A stretch of DNA of 23,329 nucleotides, taken from positions 45,534 to 68,862 of the forward strand of contig NVWZ01000002.1 of NCBI GenBank assembly GCA_002746365.1, given 5' to 3'. Shown piece after piece: positions 1 through 8,287 of this stretch. How positions within the stretch are numbered: position 1 is the stretch's first letter; the number at the start of each line of letters is the position of its first letter. The notes under the pieces were generated by a model. The model saw only the letters and a list, made by a program, of their open reading frames with translations, ran no database searches and was not told the origin of the DNA. The DNA is from Thiotrichaceae bacterium (GTDB taxonomy: Bacteria > Pseudomonadota > Gammaproteobacteria > SZUA-229). The position numbers and the translations under genes were made by a program.

Positions 1-2
1 AG

Positions 3-689
3 GCTATACTGGCAAGCCATACTCATGTTTTCGGAGCAGGCGAACTAGACTGGTTTGATCAACTCGTTTCAGCATTACCCAACCTTACTGGAGATAAAAT
101 ACAATATCCAGAATGCATAACCCAGCTAAATGCTGCAACTGTTTCTAATCTAGGAGACAAATATATTACATATTTAAAAATGCTATCTCAAAACTCACCG
201 TATGTGATAAACAAACTTCCCGCTAATTTTCAACGTTTAGGAGTTATTCGTCTACTGTTTCCAAACGCTAAAATTATTCACTGTCGTCGAAATCCAATGG
301 ACACCTGTCTTTCGATCTATAGTAGATTCTTTCCAAACAACCTTCCCTGGTCATATAATCTGCATAAACTAGGTGAATATTACATAGAGTATGAAAGGTT
401 AATGAAGCACTGGCATTCTGTCATACCTGATGATTTTATTTTCGACATTCAATATGAAGATTTAGTCGCCAATCAGAAAGTTGTTACTGAACACCTGCTC
501 AATTTCATTGGGTTGCCGTGGGAAGATGGTTGCATGGACTATTATAAAAATAAACGAGGCGTAAGAACCGCTAGTAGTCAGCAGGTAAAACAACCTGTCT
601 ATAGTACATCGGTAGGACGCTGGAAACACTACGAAAAACACCTTGGCCCGCTCATGAAAGCAATGGATATGGATATGGATATGCATTAG
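3..689 (+). CDS. PAPS-dependent sulfotransferase, C-terminal part (5' end outside window)
   Basis: The reading frame is open from base 3, so this is the last 228 residues of a longer protein and the ATG at 180 is internal. The first residues, AILASHTHVFGAGEL, match the stretch that follows the PAPS-binding P-loop (usually PRSGTTL) in sulfotransferases often preceded by TPR repeats; the P-loop itself would lie just outside the window. IIHCRRNPMDTCLSIY (about residues 91-106) is the 3'-phosphate-binding region, and RTASSQQVKQPVY with GRWKHYEKHLGPL near the end is the usual C-terminal PAPS-contacting block. The family transfers sulfate from PAPS to sugars or other hydroxyl groups. The gene faces the rest of the locus and converges with the gene at 876. 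Its link to the polysaccharide is inferred from the sulfurylase/APS kinase at 13345..15066. The protein ends in an MDMDMDMH tail encoded by a hexanucleotide repeat. Confidence 0.85.
   Translation, partial: AILASHTHVFGAGELDWFDQLVSALPNLTGDKIQYPECITQLNAATVSNLGDKYITYLKMLSQNSPYVINKLPANFQRLGVIRLLFPNAKIIHCRRNPMDTCLSIYSRFFPNNLPWSYNLHKLGEYYIEYERLMKHWHSVIPDDFIFDIQYEDLVANQKVVTEHLLNFIGLPWEDGCMDYYKNKRGVRTASSQQVKQPVYSTSVGRWKHYEKHLGPLMKAMDMDMDMH
663..686 (+). repeat. ATGGAT hexanucleotide tandem repeat at the sulfotransferase 3' end
   Basis: Three perfect ATGGAT units (663-680) are followed by a variant ATGCAT unit and then the stop codon TAG. They encode alternating Met-Asp residues at the C-terminus. A unit length of six would change tail length without shifting the frame. 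Confidence 0.7.
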
Positions 690-842
690 TATGAGGTTTT
701 AGCCGGTATGCTCAAATTGAGCGCTGAATGAGCCACGTCAATTCCATATACTATATTTACGCGATTTCGCTATCTTTCCTGAAGATCCAAATAATCATGA
801 AAGGCTTTTCAGGCATAAGAAACATGGAATATATTTGAATTC

Positions 843-862
843 ACATTCTGAATATAGAATGT
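843..862. repeat. 7-bp inverted repeat between convergent genes
   Basis: ACATTCT (843-849) and AGAATGT (856-862) pair perfectly around a 6-base loop. The repeat lies just past the stop of the minus-strand gene at 876, in the convergent gap. No T-run follows on either strand, so a role as an intrinsic terminator is weak; a minor 3'-end stem is possible. Confidence 0.35.
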
Positions 863-875
863 AAGTTATTTATAG

Positions 876-1739
876 TTACTGCGTCGTGGATAAAGATGCA
901 GTTACCCCTTGTACATCAGCACCATTCTCATCATAAGCAGCGATACTAGATACTTGTATATTATTTACGCCCCCCACGATATAAAATTTGAAATGCTTAA
1001 GGTTTGGTGATTCATTGCCCGTTTGATGATCTTTGATCAAAATTACTTTTGTACTTAAGCCATCGTCATACCACAACATATTTTTAGATTCACTACGAGG
1101 ATTCGATACAAATACTTTACCCGATCCACCGTTATCCATATCTGGATCGTGAGTAAATGTTACCTCAATCGCATAAGGAACCTCCTGTACTGCAGAAAAC
1201 TCAACAATTTGGTGTGGAATACGCGCCAGAGAATCGAACTGATCATTACCCAAAGGCGCTATGTCCGTTGAAAATGAATTTACCTGACCTGCTCCGGGTA
1301 TTACTTCAAATGTAGACGAGACTGTTTCACCCTGAGGATTTACAATATCTATTGTTACATTACCCACAGGCATTGAGGTAGGGATATCTAAAAAAACTAC
1401 TGTTTGCCACCAATCTGGATCAAACCCTGTGGCAGTGTTAAGGAAGATTGAATTAGAAAGTGCATTTGAAGTTTGATTTATTCCTGTTACGTAAGACGTA
1501 ACTAATCCTGACAAAGGATCAGGATACATGTTGATGCTACCTCGAATTGCAGAGTCACCTTGTAAGTAAGTTATGGAGCCACCACTGTCAGGTGTAAATG
1601 TCACTGTGATATTGTTTTTATCAAAGTTATGCTTCCAACCTGCGCCTAGCGCGACAGTATCTCCGGCACGAGCATACTCATGAAAGGTGCGTGTACCTGC
1701 ACAACTTGTCGTAATGGCAACAAACAATACAAGTGACAA
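876..1739 (-). CDS. exported protein of unknown function, possible lipoprotein
   Basis: I do not recognise this family. The frame begins at a TTG (1739) and encodes 287 residues. A hydrophobic stretch (SLVLFVAITTSC) ends in Cys13 followed by AG, resembling a lipobox but with Thr at -3, so lipidation is uncertain. The rest is beta-rich and soluble, with no clear catalytic motif; residues near 45-60 and 115-145 look Ig-like (ITVTFTPDSGGS; TSMPVGNVTIDIVNPQGE). The TTG start has no good ribosome site. The frame is open upstream to about 1799, and an in-frame ATT at 1763, eight bases after GGAG, would add NVKLIKLL, a proper charged n-region for the signal peptide. No in-frame ATG exists. It is the last gene of the leftward block after the FadL-like protein, with about 175 bp between them. 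Confidence 0.6.
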   Translation of the reverse strand: MSLVLFVAITTSCAGTRTFHEYARAGDTVALGAGWKHNFDKNNITVTFTPDSGGSITYLQGDSAIRGSINMYPDPLSGLVTSYVTGINQTSNALSNSIFLNTATGFDPDWWQTVVFLDIPTSMPVGNVTIDIVNPQGETVSSTFEVIPGAGQVNSFSTDIAPLGNDQFDSLARIPHQIVEFSAVQEVPYAIEVTFTHDPDMDNGGSGKVFVSNPRSESKNMLWYDDGLSTKVILIKDHQTGNESPNLKHFKFYIVGGVNNIQVSSIAAYDENGADVQGVTASLSTTQ

Positions 1740-1914
1740 TAGTTTTATTAATTTAACGTTAATTAATTTTTCTCCATATATTTCAATAATATTTTCAGGT
1801 TACTCGCTAATATCTAATATCATATACCGTATATATTTACTACGAAGCTATAAAAAATTTCGAAACAAACTTATTGAGTGAACATTGACACATAATTAAC
1901 ATATATTAAATTAT

Positions 1915-3294
1915 CTAAAATTTAATGCCCAAGCTGGCTCCCAAAGAATATTGTTTCATAGCAATCGATGCGTTACTTCCTTCAACAATTGCGCCACCTT
2001 GACCAAATGCAGTCGGACCTTTAATAGTATTGTTTAGGGCATACATAAAATTGAAATCAAGTTGCCAGTCGGTTGCCAGCGCCCAGCCTGCGCCTACAGT
2101 AAAATGATGCTCTGGTGTTGCAGGTGCTAACATATTAAATAGAACTTGATCATTTTGTATAGGACTTTCACCATAGTTCCAACCAGTTCTCAAATCCCAT
2201 TTTTCATTGATAGCCCAATTTGCACCGATTTTATATACAGTTTGATCTACCCAGCCAAAACCTAGACCACGTGAGCCACCTAGCCGACAGGAGACATCAG
2301 AAGCCAGACCTTCACATTCTGAAAAAAAGCTAGATGGGTTTGAAGCATCAGGCCCAGGATTACCTATCGACTTTACTTGACTCCATCTTATCCGTTGAAT
2401 ATCAAATGCAACCGTCACTGCAGGCGTAAAATCATAGGCGAATCCTATTGAATAGTTTTCAGGAATATCGAAATCACCTTGCTCAGCAAACAGGTTCCTA
2501 TATTGGTTAAACTCATCCATCCAAACTCTTGATGAATAATTAATGCCAACCCTAAATGTATCGTCAGCAAATTTACTCAACCAGCCTAAACGATAACCGC
2601 CACCAAAAGAGTGGTCCCAGTTTTTCCCAGTTAAGAAACCTGGGCTAGATGTAAATCCTAAAGCATCAAAGTCTTCAAGGCCTTCCGCTCTAAAAAACTG
2701 AGCAGCTAAAACCAGTGAAGCGCCCCAGGTATGTGTTTCGCTCAGTTTGTATGCAAAGCTTGGTATAAATTGCATTTGAACTAATTCGACACCTGCTTCA
2801 CGAGCCGCTGTCGAATCTAATGCATTAAATACCGTTGGAGGACAAGTACCAGGGGCAGTTGCATTCACTTGCGTACATGAGCTACTAGTCGAAGCCTGGT
2901 TATATTCTGTTTTCAGTCCTGCACCAATAAAAGCAAAACCCACAACCGAATTTTCGCCCCATTCGTAGGTTAGCCCCATCGACGGTATTAAAAATATATC
3001 ATGGTTACTTCGCTCATCCGTAAAACCTAATGTGCTACTTTCGTGTTTTATTGCTCGAGGAGGAACAAATATTTCAGCACCCAACTGAAATTCATTAGTC
3101 GAATCAATCATTGTAGCCGGATTAAATGCGGCTGCCATTGCATTTCGATTATCTGCAACGCCCGTACCGCCCATCGCTCTTGATTGAGAACCGAAGCCTA
3201 TTAAAAAATAACCGTTCGTTGCCTGAACCGTTGCGGGTACGCTAAGCCCTACTGTTAATGCACAAAATAGTACTTTTTTGAAACTGAACTTCAT
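1915..3294 (-). CDS. OmpP1/FadL/TodX-family outer-membrane transport protein
   Basis: The family forms outer-membrane beta-barrels that pass hydrophobic compounds such as long-chain fatty acids or aromatics. After a signal peptide (MKFSFKKVL to VQA, about 25 residues) the mature protein starts TNGYFLIGFGSQSRAMGG, then GVADNRNAMAAAFNPATM, the classic FadL N-terminal hatch region. Many later strands alternate polar and aromatic residues, and the chain ends SLGASLGIKF with the terminal Phe typical of barrels. I chose the ATG at 3294 (459 residues) over the one at 3315, because AAGGGAG lies six bases upstream of it and the longer version puts seven extra residues before the signal peptide. It lies 82 bp downstream of the Ig-like gene with no obvious terminator between, so the two may be cotranscribed. 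The substrate cannot be read from sequence. Confidence 0.88.
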   Translation of the reverse strand: MKFSFKKVLFCALTVGLSVPATVQATNGYFLIGFGSQSRAMGGTGVADNRNAMAAAFNPATMIDSTNEFQLGAEIFVPPRAIKHESSTLGFTDERSNHDIFLIPSMGLTYEWGENSVVGFAFIGAGLKTEYNQASTSSSCTQVNATAPGTCPPTVFNALDSTAAREAGVELVQMQFIPSFAYKLSETHTWGASLVLAAQFFRAEGLEDFDALGFTSSPGFLTGKNWDHSFGGGYRLGWLSKFADDTFRVGINYSSRVWMDEFNQYRNLFAEQGDFDIPENYSIGFAYDFTPAVTVAFDIQRIRWSQVKSIGNPGPDASNPSSFFSECEGLASDVSCRLGGSRGLGFGWVDQTVYKIGANWAINEKWDLRTGWNYGESPIQNDQVLFNMLAPATPEHHFTVGAGWALATDWQLDFNFMYALNNTIKGPTAFGQGGAIVEGSNASIAMKQYSLGASLGIKF

Positions 3295-3300
3295 GAAATT

Positions 3301-3307
3301 CTCCCTT
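3301..3307 (-). promoter_or_regulatory. ribosome binding site of the FadL-family gene
   Basis: CTCCCTT on the plus strand is AAGGGAG on the coding strand, six bases before the ATG at 3294. It decides the start in favour of 3294 rather than 3315. Confidence 0.75.
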
Positions 3308-3376
3308 GAGAACATTATTTAGCAGGTGAAACAATCTTGACCTGAATGTATTTTTATTAAATTATTATTGTATTGC

Positions 3377-5842
3377 TTAGCTACGAATTATTCGATACTG
3401 ACGAAAACCCACTATCGAAAACATAACCGCAATTAGACTCCATATACTTAAGGAGGAGCTACCCAATTTAGTACTTGTAATTTCTGTCGTTATCGGTGCT
3501 AATGATCCAGCCACACCACTAGGTCCAATGTTAAAATTCGCTGAGAAACCGATAAAAGAACCATCAATCATAGCGATACCGACAATACCATCACCATCAC
3601 CGTCAATATTGACCCTTTCCCAGGTTCCTTCTTCATCAGGTGCAACACCTGCAGGTCCTCCAAACAATTTATTCTTATCTCCGGTCCCGCCCAGGCGATT
3701 CCATACAGTATTTAGCTCATATAAATTGAACACGTCAATGTTGGCAGTTACAGAGTAATCAAAGAGAATATGTGCCAGCACCTGCCCCGGTGCTACTGTA
3801 ATAGTAATAAATTGCTGCGTTTGTATCACGTTACCATCAACTGTAGTCAAAGGACCGTTACAGGTTTCGGTACCACTTGCTTCAAACTGGCTCACGCTAC
3901 AAGTTGTATCAAAAGTATAAGTACCAGGGCCAAACATACGTATATGATGGGCGAACCATGGTGAACCGAAGAACTCGTGACCATCCGGCGCAGTGACTGG
4001 ATTCCCTAATGAACGCATAGTTGCAACCACATTGGTATCAGTCACACTCGTGTTAAATGTGCCGTCCCATTCAAATACAACGTCATTCGTTCCACCAAAA
4101 GTATTACCTACAGTATTTAACATGGTGAAATTTCCCAAATTAGGATCAGCGACATTAACCGTTGCAGTTATCACAACGGATGGAGTCGTGCCGTCAGTAG
4201 CTACATAGGTAAAAGTATCAAGACCTTCAAAACCTGAAGGTGGAGTATAAGTCAACGTTCCCGCATTGTTGGTTATGTTACCACCGTTAGCACTGCCTGA
4301 ATCGACTGAGAATAATGATACAGTATCACCATCTGCATCTGTACATATTGGAACAGCGCCAGTGGTAGCTAACATCTCGGTGGCCACGTCAATATCCAGC
4401 GCCTCATCGCGAGCTGTAGTAAAACTAACATCATTACATGTGACGATATCGTTAATACTGTTGACCGTTACTAGTACATCAGCATTTGCAATGTTACCTA
4501 CGCTGTCGAGAATGACATAATTAAACTGATCACTACCAAAGAAATTTGCTGCGGGTGTATAAGTAAGGTCATTACCAACGGCTGTAATACTGCCGCCCTG
4601 TTGAGAAATCAGGTCAAAAGATTGAACCGTAATAGTTGTATCTACTACGGCCGCATCAACTGTATCATTTAAAGTTGGGTCAATGACCAGAGCTATATCT
4701 TCATCAGTGACGACAGGATCATCATTCGCGGTTGGAGGCGGTGTGACAGGAAGGTTAATGGTTACTGTAACCGTATCCATGTTGCCCGCTATATCCGTAA
4801 TCGTGTAATCGAATGTATCTGACGCACCCGGTACAGCTGCAGGAGTATAAGTAAGGATATTCCCACTCTCCACCAGCGTTCCATCAGCAGGCTGAGTAAA
4901 TGAAAAAAATGATATTGTTTCTGCAGGATCGGCATGAATATCGTTAGCAAGTAGGTCCGTTGTTTTATTGATTGTCGATGAAACAGCAGGGGGGCGGGCC
5001 AGAAGATCTGCTACAGCTACTGGTTCAGCTGAAACTAAAACAAACTGAATATTATAAACTTCCGAATACGCCGTTCCTTCAAAAAACTGCCAAAATGTTC
5101 CTATATTACCGGCCGAAACTAAAATCGCATCAAGAATACCATCTGTATTAGCATCGCCAATGGCACGTCCTGTCAAAGTTAGGCCAACTGCTCCACCTGG
5201 CATAGATCCAGCACCTACAAGAAAATTAGTACTTGTACCGGTCACAAATGGATTATGTACATTAGTGGGAGGCGGCAGCTCAGCTAGAGTTGAATCATCC
5301 AAATTCCATGGTTGAATACCTATACTAAAGACAAAAGATGCGGCTACACCAACGCGACCATCTGGATTAAGTACCATATCACCCGCTGCTGTAATCGTAC
5401 CAGTGCCAGTATTCATACCATCGGGGGGGGTCATACTCGTCTTAAACGTACCACCTGCTGTGTTTAGATATGGATCCATCTGCAATGAATCTATGGTGAA
5501 TGTATTATTACCTAAGGCATCGGCCCTATCAGTAGTAATCACAAAAACACCTCCAAATCCGTCGATTACGCCATTACCCCCAGAAAGGAGTAATGCCGGG
5601 TTAGTATCAACATTGTCTGTAACTTTGGATGTACCGTTACATGTAAGCGTAGCATCACCAAAATCAAATGAGGAACATAGGCCGACACTAGTAGGATCGG
5701 TCTCAACAACAATATTTACATTATAAATTGCGCGCTGTCCGAGTGTTTCAGCCTCAGCGATCATTGTTGAGAAAAAGCATAACGCAGTAACGGATATTAT
5801 GCGCGTTGCTTTTTTATTAAGCTTTTGTTTCCATTTGTACAT
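3377..5842 (-). CDS. secreted Ig/cadherin-like repeat protein with C-terminal sorting-like tail
   Basis: The protein has 821 residues from the ATG at 5842. A long signal peptide (KWKQKLNKK n-region, cleavage after AEA near residue 31) leads into a beta-rich domain (about 32-270) with a Ca-binding-like loop GDANTDGILD. Three tandem cadherin/VCBS-like domains follow (about 275-365, 370-465, 466-566), each with a TYTP strand and an F(D/N)Y or FTY strand. A distinct C-terminal domain (570-785) contains GSPWFAHHIRMFGPGTYTF and an acidic loop DGDGDGIVG. The last 28 residues form a tripartite tail: GSSSLSIWSL, a hydrophobic helix, then basic residues (RQYRIIRS). This resembles PEP-CTERM or GlyGly-CTERM sorting signals but has no PEP. 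It is probably a surface or matrix protein. Regulation: a sigma-54 promoter lies about 470 bp upstream. The exact sorting class is unresolved. Confidence 0.8.
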   Translation of the reverse strand: MYKWKQKLNKKATRIISVTALCFFSTMIAEAETLGQRAIYNVNIVVETDPTSVGLCSSFDFGDATLTCNGTSKVTDNVDTNPALLLSGGNGVIDGFGGVFVITTDRADALGNNTFTIDSLQMDPYLNTAGGTFKTSMTPPDGMNTGTGTITAAGDMVLNPDGRVGVAASFVFSIGIQPWNLDDSTLAELPPPTNVHNPFVTGTSTNFLVGAGSMPGGAVGLTLTGRAIGDANTDGILDAILVSAGNIGTFWQFFEGTAYSEVYNIQFVLVSAEPVAVADLLARPPAVSSTINKTTDLLANDIHADPAETISFFSFTQPADGTLVESGNILTYTPAAVPGASDTFDYTITDIAGNMDTVTVTINLPVTPPPTANDDPVVTDEDIALVIDPTLNDTVDAAVVDTTITVQSFDLISQQGGSITAVGNDLTYTPAANFFGSDQFNYVILDSVGNIANADVLVTVNSINDIVTCNDVSFTTARDEALDIDVATEMLATTGAVPICTDADGDTVSLFSVDSGSANGGNITNNAGTLTYTPPSGFEGLDTFTYVATDGTTPSVVITATVNVADPNLGNFTMLNTVGNTFGGTNDVVFEWDGTFNTSVTDTNVVATMRSLGNPVTAPDGHEFFGSPWFAHHIRMFGPGTYTFDTTCSVSQFEASGTETCNGPLTTVDGNVIQTQQFITITVAPGQVLAHILFDYSVTANIDVFNLYELNTVWNRLGGTGDKNKLFGGPAGVAPDEEGTWERVNIDGDGDGIVGIAMIDGSFIGFSANFNIGPSGVAGSLAPITTEITSTKLGSSSLSIWSLIAVMFSIVGFRQYRIIRS

Positions 5843-5850
5843 TTTATTCA

Positions 5851-5854
5851 CCTC
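5851..5854 (-). promoter_or_regulatory. ribosome binding site choosing the start at 5842
   Basis: The coding strand reads CCGAGGTGAATAAAATG, with GAGG eight bases before the ATG at 5842. The frame stays open to 5911, but those 23 extra codons have a second hydrophobic stretch and no comparable ribosome site, so 5842 is preferred. Confidence 0.65.
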
Positions 5855-6059
5855 GGGGTAATGATCGTTTGCAATAACAGGACACGCCATGATAAACAGT
5901 ACAACTGGCAATATTTGTTTTTTGCTTCTTTTTATCGAAAATTTGGAATTTTTTATAATAGTTTTATAAATTTACATTAGAGCATGCTTCTATTCTCAGA
6001 CGCACACTGCCAAACTTTTTTCATCAGGTCAACCAAATATAAATAAAAGCATGCACCTA

Positions 6060-6093
6060 CGTGACATATTTAATAAAATATATATTTGTCACG
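6060..6093. repeat. inverted repeat CGTGACA-N20-TGTCACG
   Basis: Perfect 7-bp arms (6060-6066 and 6087-6093) enclose 20 bases made only of A and T, parts of which can also pair. It sits between the sigma-54 promoter and the start of the Ig-like gene, so it would be transcribed into the leader RNA. It may be an operator dyad or an RNA hairpin; nothing in sequence decides. Confidence 0.45.
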
Positions 6094-6312
6094 AATCTAA
6101 AAAATCCTACATTTATATTTTTACAGTTTGCTCCCTGCAAATAATGGATAATAAAGAGACTAATGTGATGTAATTAAGCAATAAGCAAAGAGACTGACTT
6201 AAACAGAGCTTAATTATTACTGAATTCATAAACAATTAGATCAAAATATTTCTTTAAAAAATCTTATAAATCAAATACTTTACTGTAAGAATCGACTATC
6301 ATGCACTAACAG

Positions 6313-6328
6313 AGCAACATCCGTGCCA
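6313..6328 (-). promoter_or_regulatory. sigma-54 (RpoN) -24/-12 promoter
   Basis: The minus strand reads TGGCACGGATGTTGCT, matching the consensus TGGCACG-N4-TTGCW at every defined position, with GG and GC exactly 10 bases apart. It points leftward at the Ig-like gene (5842) and predicts a start site near 6302 with a leader of about 460 bases. The sigma-54-dependent regulator PrsR is encoded immediately upstream. In studied flocculating bacteria, PrsK/PrsR and RpoN activate PEP-CTERM protein genes, which fits this placement. Confidence 0.8.
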
Positions 6329-6826
6329 GAAAATTATTTCTTATAATAAACAATATATTAGTAAACATTTTCATCTACTGTCTACCGAAATAATTAATAT
6401 TCAATATATTTAGTCCTGCCTGGTAGCAACTGAGTAAATAAATCCGACATCTATGAAACATGTAAAAAACGCTTTTGGCTTTTAAAAAATTAATATAATC
6501 AATCATTTAGAAATACTTATAAAGACTTATAAAAACTAAAAGTAGACTGTCGAATATATTGACACAATAAGAATAATAAAATGTTATTAAGTTAAAGTTA
6601 AGGCAAGCCCAACAAATACATAAGCTTAGGAAAATAGCTAAGTAAAATTTTCCAACAGTTTTTACTAGTGAATTGGTACACGAAAAATTGTCGCTGGAAG
6701 GCTAAAGTCAGTTTTCAAAGCTATTAAGTATGCGTGATACTTCACTGACATTCTTCCAAGTTTGACCATCAAGTCTGAACTTTTTTATTCCATCGTAATT
6801 TTAAATGGCACTATTCGCCGCTGACT

Positions 6827-8176
6827 TTATACGGTAATATTCAATTTTTTGATCAAATCATAAAGCGTAGGACGACTCACACCTAATAGTTCCGCAGCTG
6901 GCGCAACTTTACCATTAACGTGAGATAACGCACGGAGAATTGCCTGTCGTTCGACCTTCTCACGAATATCACGCAAGTTAAAATTCATCGATTCTGAAGA
7001 TGTTCTATCAAGCTCTAAATCCATAGAGGACAATTGCTTGCCATCTGTCATGATGACCGCACGTTTTATACGATTTTGTAATTCACGAACATTGCCTGGC
7101 CAGGAATATGCCTCCATCGAACTTAAAGCATCTTTTGTGAAGCCTCGCAACTTACGACCATGATCTTCGTTAAATTTTTCAAAAAAGAAGCGAGCCAGAA
7201 TAATGATATCTCCTTCACGATCTCGCAAGGGTGGAATTTCTAAGGGTATTTCACTTATACGATAGAATAAATCTTCTCTGAATTGCCCCTGCTCTATCTT
7301 TTCACGTAGATTTTGATGGGTGGCACAAACCACACGAACATTAACCGGTATTGGCTCATGCCCGCCTACACGTTCAACAACTCGTTCCTGTAAAAAACGC
7401 AATAATTTCGCCTGTAAGGTAAAAGGCAAATCACCCATTTCATCGAGAAACAAGGTTCCTCCATTTGCATATTCGACTTTACCAATCGTTGTTTTATTCG
7501 CGCCAGTAAATGCACCTTTCTCATAACCGAATAATTCGCTTTCAAGCAGAGTCTCAGGTATTGCCGCACAGTTTATCGCGACAAAATTACCTTCATTGTT
7601 CGAGCCTAGTGTATGCAAACCTCTAGCACACAGTTCTTTACCGGTACCACTTTCACCTAATAAAAGAACCGTAGCATCAGAAGGCGCCACTTTTTCGACC
7701 GCTTTACAAACACTCTGCATTTGGGGACTGCACGCAATGACGCCAGCAAATGGCTCATGTATACCGCTAGATTGTAATCTAAGATTTTCATCTTCTAATT
7801 CTAATAAGCGAAATGCACGGTTCACAATTAAGCTAATAATTTCTGGCTCAAAGGGTTTACTATAAAAATCATAGGCACCTAAACCAATGGCTTTGACAGC
7901 ATTCTCACGTTCTTCCTGGCCTGTCACAACAATGACTTTTATATTAGGGTCTATCTCCATGATTTGTTCTAGCGTTGCAAATCCCTCGCTAGGGTTATCT
8001 TCATGAGGAGGTAAACCCAGATCTAGCGTTACAACGGCAGGTTTGTTTTTTCTGACCTGCTCGATGGCAGATCCTCGGTCGTTAGCTAATAAAACATCGT
8101 AATTTTCAAAACACCAGCGTATCTGGCTTTGTAGTCCCGGATCATCTTCTACAACAAGTAATTTATTATTATTCAT
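6827..8176 (-). CDS. prsR: sigma-54-dependent response regulator PrsR
   Basis: This is an NtrC/AtoC-type regulator of 449 residues. The receiver domain (5-125) has acidic residues VVEDD near 8-12, phospho-acceptor Asp52 in LDLGLP and Lys107 in SKPF. The AAA+ domain has Walker A GESGTGKE (174-181), the sigma-54-contacting GAFTGA loop (221-226), Walker B TLFLDE (241-246) and FREDLFYRI (299-307). A Fis-type helix-turn-helix closes the protein (420-446, GKVAPAAELLGVSRPTLYDL). The intact GAFTGA motif shows that it can activate RpoN promoters. I chose the ATG at 8176 because the receiver then begins MNNNKLLVVEDD, as in the family; the frame extends to a TTG at 8245 with a low-complexity leader. The ribosome site is weak. 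It follows the kinase PrsK and is most likely its partner. Confidence 0.9.
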   Translation of the reverse strand: MNNNKLLVVEDDPGLQSQIRWCFENYDVLLANDRGSAIEQVRKNKPAVVTLDLGLPPHEDNPSEGFATLEQIMEIDPNIKVIVVTGQEERENAVKAIGLGAYDFYSKPFEPEIISLIVNRAFRLLELEDENLRLQSSGIHEPFAGVIACSPQMQSVCKAVEKVAPSDATVLLLGESGTGKELCARGLHTLGSNNEGNFVAINCAAIPETLLESELFGYEKGAFTGANKTTIGKVEYANGGTLFLDEMGDLPFTLQAKLLRFLQERVVERVGGHEPIPVNVRVVCATHQNLREKIEQGQFREDLFYRISEIPLEIPPLRDREGDIIILARFFFEKFNEDHGRKLRGFTKDALSSMEAYSWPGNVRELQNRIKRAVIMTDGKQLSSMDLELDRTSSESMNFNLRDIREKVERQAILRALSHVNGKVAPAAELLGVSRPTLYDLIKKLNITV

Positions 8177-8287
8177 GTGTGCATTTTTACCATAATTTTT
8201 ATCATTTGTCGAAATATTTAACACTGAATTTCTGATATTATTCAATGAGGTATTACTCTATAGCCCATCAATAAAATTATTCATTTT

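Larger units (their letters stand above)
5843..6826. other. long AT-rich regulatory intergenic region
   Basis: About 980 bp lie between prsR and the Ig-like gene with no credible coding sequence. The region holds a perfect sigma-54 promoter match (6313..6328, minus strand), an inverted repeat CGTGACA/TGTCACG (6060..6093) in what would be the transcript leader, and about 480 bp of AT-rich DNA upstream of the promoter where an enhancer-binding regulator such as PrsR could bind. I could not define its binding sites by eye. No convincing terminator with a T-run was seen after prsR. Confidence 0.7.

Noticed and set aside
711..723. GCTCAAATTGAGC palindrome after the sulfotransferase as a terminator
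   Set aside because: The loop would be too small and no T-run follows.
1884..1910. TTGACA followed by AT-rich sequence, a possible sigma-70 promoter on the plus strand
   Set aside because: It points at no gene (into the 3' end of the FadL-like gene), the spacing to a -10 is poor, and such matches are expected by chance in AT-rich DNA.
6708..6800. A 30-codon minus-strand frame downstream of prsR (NYDGIKKFRLDGQTW...) with protein-like composition
   Set aside because: It has no start codon after the preceding in-frame stop and no ribosome site, and matches no family I know. At most a gene remnant.
6813..6830. TGGCACTATTCGCCGCT on the plus strand, resembling a sigma-54 promoter
   Set aside because: The GG and GC are 11 bases apart instead of 10, the -12 element is poor, and it would transcribe antisense to prsR.
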